Source: Legionella sp. (GTDB lineage Bacteria; Pseudomonadota; Gammaproteobacteria; Legionellales; Legionellaceae). From it: 64,000 bases of DNA. Both the position numbers and the translations under genes were made by a program. Numbering within the stretch: the first letter of the stretch is position 1; each line of letters starts with the position of its first letter. Positions 56,783 through 64,000 of the stretch are shown in pieces. The notes under the pieces are model-generated. The model was given only the letters and a program-made list of their open reading frames with translations. It was not told the DNA's origin and did no database searches. Location: NCBI GenBank assembly GCA_030680075.1, contig JAUXWR010000459.1:1-64000 (forward strand). Direction: 5' to 3'.

Positions 56783-57625
56783 TTATTTCCTGGATTTATC
56801 ACTCAAGCGAATACCGGATGCTTCGATAATAATCGCACCTTGCTTGTAAAGTTGACCGATGGCGCTTTTAAAACTTTTTTTACTTTCACCAAATGCCTGC
56901 TGTATTTCAAGGGAGGTACTCTTGTCATGCAACCCTAGAAACCCGCCGCTTTTATTTAACGCCAGAAGGATACGCGTCGCTAACTCACGAATATTATCTT
57001 GACCTGTTTTTCTTAAAGTTACATCAATTTTGCCATCTTCTCGCACTCTTTTAACATAAGCTGTTGTTCTTTTTCCATAGCTTAAGGTCTGAAAAATATC
57101 AGCCGTATGTATTAATCCCCAGAAACTGTCATTAATAATTACCTTGGTGCCAAGATCAGTTTTTTCAGCGATGAGAATATTAATTTCATCCCCCTGATTG
57201 AAAAATGATGGTGAATTATCAAGGTGATGATCCAGTTTGGAGCTTGCGATAAGGCGACCTTTATTATCCTGTTTTACATAAACAATATAAGAACGGTCTT
57301 TTTCCATTGGGCGTTGCTGTTCAGGAATTGGTGCTAATAAATCCTTATCCAGGCCCCAATCAAGAAAAGCACCTACACGATTGACATCTATTACCATTAA
57401 AAATGCACACCCGCCTGACTGAACCTTAGGACATAAGGTAGTGGCAATAATTTTATCTTCCGAGTCGAAATAGATAAAAACGCTCAAGACATCATTAATT
57501 TTAGTACCTTTTGGCACAACTTTATTCGGCAATAAAATATCGCCCCAGTCATCACCGTCAAGATAAATGCCAAAAGGAACCTCTTTTACCACCCGAAGCT
57601 TGTTAAATTGCCCTACTTTAATCAT
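56783..57625 (-). CDS. CvfB-like S1 RNA-binding protein
   Basis: A 280-aa protein of the CvfB/YitL family: three S1-like modules (MIKVGQFNKLRVVKEVPFGIYL; residues about 70-140; FWGLIHTADIFQTLSYGKRT) and a C-terminal winged helix (NKSGGFLGLHDKSTSLEIQQ). The family pattern DDWGDILLP near the start is clear. CvfB influences virulence gene expression in Gram-positive bacteria; role here unknown. Confidence 0.88.
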   Translation of the reverse strand: MIKVGQFNKLRVVKEVPFGIYLDGDDWGDILLPNKVVPKGTKINDVLSVFIYFDSEDKIIATTLCPKVQSGGCAFLMVIDVNRVGAFLDWGLDKDLLAPIPEQQRPMEKDRSYIVYVKQDNKGRLIASSKLDHHLDNSPSFFNQGDEINILIAEKTDLGTKVIINDSFWGLIHTADIFQTLSYGKRTTAYVKRVREDGKIDVTLRKTGQDNIRELATRILLALNKSGGFLGLHDKSTSLEIQQAFGESKKSFKSAIGQLYKQGAIIIEASGIRLSDKSRK

Positions 57626-57712
57626 TTATTTACTCATTTTTTATTAAGTGCTGAGCTTACCATAGAATCGTATCAATGAGCGAAGACCAAACCAGGGCAT
57701 ACTTAAATCAGG

Positions 57713-58153
57713 CTATCCCTCACGTCCAAATTGAATAGCTACAGTAGCGCTCAGTCCGCGGCCAATAGATAATGTTCCATTCACATCGCCGGTATTTCTT
57801 GTAAAATCACCGGTCAAATTGCCATACTCAGTCATAAACGTCACAGCGCCATTAACGCACGTGCCCGTGAATTTTTTCTTAGTATGCCTTGGGCAAAAAA
57901 TACTTCCAGAATCTTTATCAGACTCAAGATGAACAGTAAAATGGCCAGCTTGATCGACCGTGCCAATGGTTCCTTTACCATGATAAAAGCAATCGCCTAT
58001 AAACCAGTTAGATGCTTTCCCCGTACCGCTCCAATGACCTGAAATATAGTCACACACAGCAGGGTCGCTTGAACGCAATACAAAATCAGCATGCGCCATA
58101 TTCACAAAAAAAACAGTCAGAGCCGCACATCCCATCAATAAATTTCGTTTCAT
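57713..58153 (-). CDS. Exported protein of unknown function
   Basis: A 146-aa protein from ATG 58153. The signal peptide covers residues 1-22 (MKRNLLMGCAALTVFFVNMA). The mature part has about four Cys and a beta-rich pattern (HWSGTGKASNWFIGDCFY; GKGTIGTVDQAGHFTVHL). No family recognised. It is divergent from the MerR/TipAS gene, separated by about 300 bp. Confidence 0.65.
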   Translation of the reverse strand: MKRNLLMGCAALTVFFVNMAHADFVLRSSDPAVCDYISGHWSGTGKASNWFIGDCFYHGKGTIGTVDQAGHFTVHLESDKDSGSIFCPRHTKKKFTGTCVNGAVTFMTEYGNLTGDFTRNTGDVNGTLSIGRGLSATVAIQFGREG

Positions 58154-58405
58154 TTTTTCCCTTAAATGCATTGTTAATAATAAAATTCAAAGAGGTTCCC
58201 TTAAAAGCGATGAGAATTATTACGTTATAACCTTGAGAGTGCAATCAAAAAAACAGAAACCTAAGGCTTAAGTCTCACGTATTAACCTCTTTATAGAAAT
58301 ACGAAGGTCTATACTAAGAAAACCCTCCAAACCATCGTATTCGCGGGGATAACCGGCTGAAGAAGCTGACCTGCTGACAAATTTAATTCGGTTGATAAAA
58401 AATGC
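58154..58405. other. Intergenic region before the MerR/TipAS gene
   Basis: A divergent region of about 300 bp. The decamer TATAACCTTG occurs at 58226-58235 and again at 58411-58420 inside the regulator promoter, so a shared operator half-site is possible. No gene is seen. Confidence 0.4.
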
Positions 58406-58450
58406 TTGACTATAACCTTGCGTCATACCCTAACCTTGTTAACAAGGAGG
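58406..58450 (+). promoter_or_regulatory. MerR-type promoter with overlapping palindrome
   Basis: -35 TTGACT (58406-58411) and -10 TAACCT (58431-58436) are 19 bp apart, the long spacer typical of promoters activated by MerR-family proteins. A perfect 14-bp palindrome, CCTTGTTAACAAGG (58434-58447), overlaps the -10 and reaches the AAGGAGG ribosome site (58444-58450), just before ATG 58458. Autoregulation is inferred. Confidence 0.7.
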
Positions 58451-58457
58451 AAAAACG

Positions 58458-59405
58458 ATGAAACAATGGTACGCAAAAGAATTAAGTGAGCTCACCCAAG
58501 TATCGGTGCGCACGCTGCACCACTACGATAAAATTGGGCTACTTAAACCTGGTTTGCGCCAAAGTAATAATTATCGTTTGTACTCTGAAAAGGATTTATT
58601 AAAGCTGCAACAAATTATTGCGCTTAAATTTTTTGGATTTAAGCTTTCTCAAATCCATCTATTGCTTGCTAATGATGATAATGCGCTGAAAAACTTTGCC
58701 CTGCAATCCAAATTATTGCAGGAAAAAGCAGAAACGCTGTTAGAAGCAAGTGCGATTTTAAAACGCATAACTGAAAATTGCAGCACTAAAAAATCCATTC
58801 CATGGGAAAATATTATTCAATTGATAGAGGTATATCAAATGACGCAACAACTGGACCACTCCTGGGTTAAAGAAATATATACGCCAGAAGAATTAAAACA
58901 ATATGCTCAATTTGAAGCAGAAATGAAAGCGCGCTCCAACCCGGATTCAAAGGCTCTCTTTGTAAAAAACTGGCAAAATCTCATTGAAGAGATAAAACAA
59001 AATCTTACCATTGATCCCCAATCAACAATCGGTATTAATTTAGGAAAAAAATGTATCGAATTAATTAATGGTCTTTACGGGAAAAAATACGCTCATTTGC
59101 GCACTAAAAAATTTGAGCAAGGTTTTGGAAAAGGAAAAGGCCTGGATGAAGTAGGGATGACGCCCGAAATAGTATCCTGGCTCGAACAAGCTTTGGATGC
59201 CTATTGGCGAGAGCGCATTTATAGCTTACTTGCTCAAGCAGGAAAAATAGCCCCTGAAAAATTATTATCAGACTGGAATATCATCATGGATGATATGTAC
59301 GGAGACGATAATGAGCGCAAAAAAGCCATTGCGGCTACAGCTTTGGCGGATACCAAAATAAGTCAGGACGCAAAAAAATGGTTAAAAATTACCTTTGATT
59401 TATAA
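58458..59405 (+). CDS. MerR-family regulator with TipAS domain
   Basis: A 315-aa transcription regulator. The MerR winged helix (residues 1-70: WYAKELSELTQVSVRTLHHYD, then NNYRLYSEKDL) is followed by a coiled-coil (about 75-118) and a TipAS drug-binding domain (about 140-250: YTPEELKQYAQFEAEMKARS, HLRTKKFEQGFGKGKG). TipAS proteins bind thiopeptide and other ligands; ligand here unknown. Promoter and RBS are excellent. Confidence 0.92.
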   Translation: MKQWYAKELSELTQVSVRTLHHYDKIGLLKPGLRQSNNYRLYSEKDLLKLQQIIALKFFGFKLSQIHLLLANDDNALKNFALQSKLLQEKAETLLEASAILKRITENCSTKKSIPWENIIQLIEVYQMTQQLDHSWVKEIYTPEELKQYAQFEAEMKARSNPDSKALFVKNWQNLIEEIKQNLTIDPQSTIGINLGKKCIELINGLYGKKYAHLRTKKFEQGFGKGKGLDEVGMTPEIVSWLEQALDAYWRERIYSLLAQAGKIAPEKLLSDWNIIMDDMYGDDNERKKAIAATALADTKISQDAKKWLKITFDL

Positions 59406-59410
59406 CCATA

Positions 59411-59447
59411 AACCACAATAAGTACTCTTAATGTGCTCATTGTGGTT
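59411..59447. terminator. Hairpin after the MerR gene
   Basis: AACCACAAT (59411-59419) and ATTGTGGTT (59439-59447) pair perfectly over 9 bp around a 19-nt loop. No T-run follows. A possible terminator for the regulator. Confidence 0.4.
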
Positions 59448-59585
59448 CTTCTCAAGAAAATGAGGAATTTCCGCCTTTTGGCTTCTTGTTCAAATTCTCT
59501 TTACATGATAAAAACGGGTTTTTATTTTGGTGGAAAATCCATTCAAGGCTATTTTCCTCACCCACTCACACAGGACGTTATTATC

Positions 59586-62500
59586 ATGGCCCAAGATAAC
59601 CTTTCAGCCCCAGTTACGATGTCAATTATTTCAGTACCCAGTATGTTGAGTGCTACCGCCACTGGAGCTTTTATAGGGGCAGAGCAGGCCTTTGGAGCTT
59701 CCTCGAACGCAATGGAGGAGTTAAATTCTGCCAAGGCCGATTCGCTGTTAAAGGCTATAGAGATTCTGGCCAAGGGGATAAAAGAGGTACCCGATGATGA
59801 AGTTCCAGGGCTTAATAATAAGCTAAAGGAGCCGCTTGCCTCCACAGTCCAGGGAGCAGCATTGAGTACAGGAAATCTATTACTGGCACCCCTTATCACC
59901 GCCTCTCATCTTGCCCAGTTGCCTACTGATGTGCAAATAGCGTTAGAGGGCATATTAAATTCTGTAGAAAACGATTATAGAGAATTTTCACAAACAAAAA
60001 ATGCCTCTACGTTCAACAATGAGCAAGGACCCGAAGTGTTCGGCGCTCATTGCAATAAACTTTGTGATCAGTTAAAGGCCATTTCAAGGAAACTAAATAA
60101 AAACATTGAAGACAAACTTGCAGGAAAAAAAAGTGCGGCGAAATTTCATGCCGGTCTTGCAAAAAAAAGCGCTCGTACAGCAACAGCTCCCTCGTTAACG
60201 GGCGCATCTGCCGTGGCCACAATGGCTGATACCATTGGTACCTTATTCCGCGAAATAAGTGCCGTGGTTGATTTCTCAAAACAAGAATACCTTCATCCTC
60301 AAGAAAAAAATATTTATAAAGCCTTCAACGAATGCTGCGCGGCTTTTTCCGAGGGAAAAGGTAGCCTCGAATCTTTTCTTGCTTTACGTAAACTTAATGA
60401 GGCAATTGGAGATTTTGCCCCCGCAAAAGAAATGTTCAAAAAACATAGCGTTAGCGGCCCCGCTCTTTCAGTTTTTACCCGTCTTTTAACAGCAGAGCCT
60501 TTCGTTAGAACCTTAATTGCTCTAAATGGATCTGTTCTGGGTGTAAAAATTGCAGCTGAGGAAATCTTAAGGCCTAAGGATGAAGAATTCACCCAAAATG
60601 TACAAGAATCCGCACCGCGGGCAAGTCTTATAAAAGGGTATTCCGATGCAGAGGAAGTCACTCACTCCGGTAACGTCACAGCCTTTTGTGTTCTTTTTGA
60701 TGACGCTCTGAAAGATATTGATAATAATTTACCCGAAAAATTCGATCATGTGGAGATTGTATCAAGCGCCAAAGCCGCCGTTGTCACTAATGCAGCCCTG
60801 GTCATTGCTCCAAGTCTTATAACCGGGTTAGCGGGTATGATCTCACGTGAGTTTAGCGGTAGCGTGGATTTTACTCAAAATGATAAAGGCAGCAAAGATG
60901 AGCGTGAGAAAGTACTACAAAGCCGTCAGGAACTGACTGGCGAAGATTTGGATAACTTATTGAAGCGGGTATTCGCTCTGAAACTGAGGCTAGAGCGCTC
61001 TGAAGAGTTAGGCGTATCAGCGCCTGTGGTGCTCGGTGTTGGTGAAGCCATTACATCAGGGTCGATGATTGCCTCATTGAATGTTCTTGCCGGCATGTAC
61101 TCAGCTCTTCGGGAACTGCGCACCTTGGCAAAAAGTCCCAGCAATCCACTTATTCTTGATGAAGAGGAGAAGCTCAAAGCCGCGCAATATGTTGAATCCG
61201 TTCTCAATGCCAACCAAAACACAGCACAAAAAATGGGGTCTGAAGATAATGTATCAGAAAATCTCTCTCTCCATCCACATCTTGCGAGCGTGATGGATAA
61301 AGTGGTACTGACTCATCGGTCACGCCAGGATTTTATACACGTTGCTGATAAAAGACAGGATATTAATGCCACGGGCAAGGCGTCCATTGCATTTTCTGAA
61401 GGGAACAGTACGGGATTTTTAGTAGGTGCTGCAGGCGTTCTCACCTTGGCAGCTCTACAAGGCGGAATTGCAACACAAGCCTCGGCAATCGCACTGCAGA
61501 ACAGTACAGCTAACCCAAGAATAAGTGACGGCGTTGATAGAACTCAATTTGATAGCTCAAAAATAAAACTAAACATAAGTTTTATGAGTAACGCCACAAG
61601 ACTGATAGAAGAATCACAAAAGAACCGGTCTCTTATCCAATCCGGCCTGGGAGCAACGGCAGGATTGGCTGAAAGCACGTTTTCACGCTCTCTTCTCGTG
61701 GCGCTTTGTCATTCCGGTGCGCTGAAAGAAATGCTAAAACGATTGGTGAAACAGGAGGAAAAAAAACCAATTAATGCCCCAGGATATTTGGATAGTGCTA
61801 TTATTTCCGATGCCCTTATCCCGCAATTACATGACAATATTCTCAATGTTTTTAAAGAGGCAGAATTAAATAATGACCCTATTCCACATCTCAATGAGGA
61901 TATGGCAGTATCTCTTGAAACAGTCAGTCATGCCGCTATTGCAAGTGCCCTGAGCACTCATAGTGCCCTAATCTCGCCCTTTTTAAAATCGATAGTCGTC
62001 GCCAAAAACGCACAAATTATTCCTGAAGACATGAAAAATGAAGCTGTCTTGAATAGTGAATTAAGCCGGGTTATAAGTACTGCGCTAAACAACATACAGG
62101 CCTTTACTAAAAATCTGAAACCTGAGATGGAGGCCATCGAAAATCCCATTAAAAATAACTCACTCATTCACAAGTCTGATAATTTTCAAAAGGAAAGCAT
62201 GGTTTTAGCATCAGCGGCTTCCTTATTTTGTGAAGAGCTATTTGAAATCTGCCTTAGCCGCTCCTTAACGTTACTGGATAAGGCGAAAATTGCCAAAACC
62301 GCCGGGGAATCACGTGAGAAGGCCGAAGTCGCTGCCGAATTTTCTTGTAATGGTGTGGTAAACGACAGCGGAAATAATCTTGGCCATGCTATTTCAGCAC
62401 TGCGTTTAACTCTTTCACACCTTGGCATTGCCCTGGGCGAGTTTGCCTTAGGAATGGATCTGCCGCCTGATCTTTTGCAAGATAATCTTAAGCTTCATTC

Positions 62501-63701
62501 CTCGCAACACCAATTGATGAAGTCGATGGTCTCTGTATTTAGTCTATGTAGTAAGGGTATGCTATCGCTTGCAGGCATTTTATCCGCATTGCCTCTGTCC
62601 TCAGCAGAGAGCGTTAATACATTACGTGACATCATCCATTCCATGGATAAAGAGTTAATTATAAGACCCGTGGACAGCAGTGAAGCCTTAACAAACGATT
62701 CCAACTCCCAAAGTACCCTCCTAACAGGTATTGGCACAGACTCTCTGATAAGTATTCTTCTGTCAGCCACTAAACTGCTTTTTCAAGCGTCTATTATGGG
62801 ATTAGATACCTCTTTGTCTATTGCCAAGATACTGGAGATCCTGTGCATTAACCCCCGCCCCGACGAGGCCTTATCACTTGAAACACAGGCTATGTCTCAA
62901 CCTAATGGATTTACTGCCAATCTCAACGAACAGATACAACGCCTTTTGATTCAGGGAAGTATTGGCAGTGCAAGCGTTTGTGCAGCCACACAAACCGGGA
63001 AATCCTCGTGGACAAAAGAGGTTCTTGACGCATTGCAAGCTGGCGTAGATAAGCATATCGAACAAATTGCGCTCCTGGCAGATGACGAAGAGGGGGAGAA
63101 GCTCGGTTTGCTGGAGTTTTATGAGCTATTAATTCGAACGCTCGTACCAACCAATTGTAAAGAAGAAGATTATGAAGATTTGACTATGCGTCTCCATCGC
63201 GGCGGCATTAACTTATCCAGTTTTCATAGTGCTCCCAAGGAGCCCAAGGATGAGAAGGAGCCCGGTGATAAGAAGAAAAAGGATCATGGCGGCATTTTCA
63301 GTAAAAATCGCCAAAATTCGCACAAAAACCCTTTAATAGTAAAGAACAGTTTTCTCGGCGGGGATAATGCGGCAGCTTTGTTAGAGATTTTTATTAATAA
63401 AGCCGTTCGTGAGGAACAATATTCCTCTCGTTTTAAACTTCTCGACACTATGAAGTTAGCAATGATGGGAAAACAATTAAGCGCTAAATCCATCGTTCGT
63501 TGGGAATATATTGTGAATCAAGTCGCACACCGCCTGCAATCACATTTAAGTTATAAAAGTTTTTTTAACTTAAAGCCCGTTCAAGAGTCATGGGAAGACA
63601 GAAAGAATAAGCTACTAAACAATTGGACATACCAGAACCTGGACAGTGGCTCCTCAAGTGACTCTTTAGACCAAGAAAAATCTGACAACTCTCTTTCGTA
63701 G
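59586..63701 (+). CDS. Very large repetitive protein, unknown (1371 aa)
   Basis: The start ATG 59586 has AGGA about 10 nt upstream; a longer frame from 59433 adds an unlikely 51 residues. No family recognised. No signal peptide. The protein alternates Ala/Ser/Gly/Leu-rich hydrophobic helices (SMLSATATGAFIGAEQAFG; SLITGLAGMISREFSG) with charged linkers, at roughly 100-aa intervals. Two clear copies of a motif are REISAVVDFSKQ (about residue 222) and REFSGSVDFTQN (about residue 420), 198 residues apart. It ends with a basic/acidic linker (EPKDEKEPGDKKKKDHG) and a Ser/Asp-rich tail. The next gene begins 9 bp downstream. Effector or surface protein is speculative. Confidence 0.7.
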   Translation: MAQDNLSAPVTMSIISVPSMLSATATGAFIGAEQAFGASSNAMEELNSAKADSLLKAIEILAKGIKEVPDDEVPGLNNKLKEPLASTVQGAALSTGNLLLAPLITASHLAQLPTDVQIALEGILNSVENDYREFSQTKNASTFNNEQGPEVFGAHCNKLCDQLKAISRKLNKNIEDKLAGKKSAAKFHAGLAKKSARTATAPSLTGASAVATMADTIGTLFREISAVVDFSKQEYLHPQEKNIYKAFNECCAAFSEGKGSLESFLALRKLNEAIGDFAPAKEMFKKHSVSGPALSVFTRLLTAEPFVRTLIALNGSVLGVKIAAEEILRPKDEEFTQNVQESAPRASLIKGYSDAEEVTHSGNVTAFCVLFDDALKDIDNNLPEKFDHVEIVSSAKAAVVTNAALVIAPSLITGLAGMISREFSGSVDFTQNDKGSKDEREKVLQSRQELTGEDLDNLLKRVFALKLRLERSEELGVSAPVVLGVGEAITSGSMIASLNVLAGMYSALRELRTLAKSPSNPLILDEEEKLKAAQYVESVLNANQNTAQKMGSEDNVSENLSLHPHLASVMDKVVLTHRSRQDFIHVADKRQDINATGKASIAFSEGNSTGFLVGAAGVLTLAALQGGIATQASAIALQNSTANPRISDGVDRTQFDSSKIKLNISFMSNATRLIEESQKNRSLIQSGLGATAGLAESTFSRSLLVALCHSGALKEMLKRLVKQEEKKPINAPGYLDSAIISDALIPQLHDNILNVFKEAELNNDPIPHLNEDMAVSLETVSHAAIASALSTHSALISPFLKSIVVAKNAQIIPEDMKNEAVLNSELSRVISTALNNIQAFTKNLKPEMEAIENPIKNNSLIHKSDNFQKESMVLASAASLFCEELFEICLSRSLTLLDKAKIAKTAGESREKAEVAAEFSCNGVVNDSGNNLGHAISALRLTLSHLGIALGEFALGMDLPPDLLQDNLKLHSSQHQLMKSMVSVFSLCSKGMLSLAGILSALPLSSAESVNTLRDIIHSMDKELIIRPVDSSEALTNDSNSQSTLLTGIGTDSLISILLSATKLLFQASIMGLDTSLSIAKILEILCINPRPDEALSLETQAMSQPNGFTANLNEQIQRLLIQGSIGSASVCAATQTGKSSWTKEVLDALQAGVDKHIEQIALLADDEEGEKLGLLEFYELLIRTLVPTNCKEEDYEDLTMRLHRGGINLSSFHSAPKEPKDEKEPGDKKKKDHGGIFSKNRQNSHKNPLIVKNSFLGGDNAAALLEIFINKAVREEQYSSRFKLLDTMKLAMMGKQLSAKSIVRWEYIVNQVAHRLQSHLSYKSFFNLKPVQESWEDRKNKLLNNWTYQNLDSGSSSDSLDQEKSDNSLS

Positions 63702-63709
63702 GTGATTTT

Positions 63710-64000
63710 ATGCCCGCTCTATTAACGGATGACGACTTCCTGCAATTGCAGGAGTCGCTTCCCCCTGTTTTTCGCCATACTTTCATAAATGAGAGAGCTA
63801 TACTGGAAAAGGCATTTCCACTTCTTGAGATGCTTTGCAAGCATCGAGAGGTAATCGCACGATTGAGCCAATATCTCGAGATTCAGACACCGCCTTCTAA
63901 TCAAGCGCTATTGCTGAGTCAGGCATTACCGCAACTTGAAGGGCAATTTAATTCACAAGCTTCTTTTCAGTATCGGCTACCTGTTATCTTAAGTGAGTTT
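63710..64000 (+). CDS. Partial gene coupled to the giant protein
   Basis: A frame open for all 97 codons to the window edge, starting ATG 63710 (stop of the giant gene at 63699-63701). It begins MPALLTDDDFLQLQESLPPV and has regular Leu-rich helices (LLEMLCKHREVIARLSQYLE). The C-terminus is missing. Tight spacing implies the same operon. No family recognised; sequence past 64000 is needed. Confidence 0.65.
   Translation, partial: MPALLTDDDFLQLQESLPPVFRHTFINERAILEKAFPLLEMLCKHREVIARLSQYLEIQTPPSNQALLLSQALPQLEGQFNSQASFQYRLPVILSEF

Noticed and set aside
59558..59899. Minus-strand frame of 113 codons in the giant gene
   Set aside because: A shadow of the Ala/Ser-rich coding frame; many such antisense frames occur over this gene.

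Overview
The window looks like chromosome from a Legionella-type gammaproteobacterium. Reasons: moderate-to-low GC, the run fimV-truA-trpF-trpB-trpA-glnS-cysS, a PmrA/PmrB-like two-component pair, a FinO-domain protein, phasin and DUF883 proteins, and several large orphan proteins resembling Dot/Icm effector candidates (a paralogous pair, an ankyrin protein with a papain-like N-terminus, and a very large repetitive protein). No rRNA, tRNA, CRISPR, integrase or transposase gene was seen. The species assignment is inference.

Layout. 0-0.4 kb: three tandem palindromic elements just 3' of cysS. 0.4-7.9 kb (minus): a housekeeping run fimV-like, truA, trpF, trpB, trpA, glnS, cysS. 8-15.3 kb (plus, one small minus gene): folD, rlmJ, gloB, mltD, yciB and a two-component system. 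15.4-23.2 kb: two large paralogous orphan proteins (801 and 759 aa) flanking a DUF2157-like membrane protein and corA, with a long inverted repeat and a REP-like element between. 23.3-26.6 kb: a cluster of very small proteins (two DUF883/YqjD-type, YqjE-like, a one-TM peptide, a two-TM protein, a phasin). 26.7-38.6 kb: mltA, ribosomal protein L16 hydroxylase, aconitase, an APC transporter, putA and an L,D-transpeptidase.

39-44.1 kb: a FinO/ProQ gene whose 3' end overlaps ubiG, a degenerate uracil-DNA-glycosylase-like gene, and a compact operon of a glutamate-cysteine-ligase-type ATP-grasp-like enzyme, a double cyclic-nucleotide-domain protein and an EgtC-like class II amidotransferase. 44.3-53.3 kb: small envelope proteins, a TM0106-type nuclease-helicase, a second L,D-transpeptidase with an added C-terminal domain, a polytopic GT-C-like protein, and an ankyrin protein with a Cys-His-Asp triad. 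53.4-58.2 kb: small exported proteins, a solute-binding-like lipoprotein coupled to a CDF-like transporter lacking most canonical metal ligands, an outer membrane protein candidate and a CvfB-like S1 protein. 58.4-64 kb: a MerR/TipAS regulator with a typical 19-bp-spacer promoter, then a 1371-aa repetitive protein coupled to a gene that runs off the window.

The best candidates for something undescribed are the 42-44 kb gamma-glutamyl/cNMP/amidotransferase operon, the ankyrin-protease at 51.8 kb, the paralogous pair with a conserved HxxHEYC motif, and the giant repetitive protein plus its coupled partner at the right edge. Functions given to these are inferences from motifs read by eye; no database search was run.
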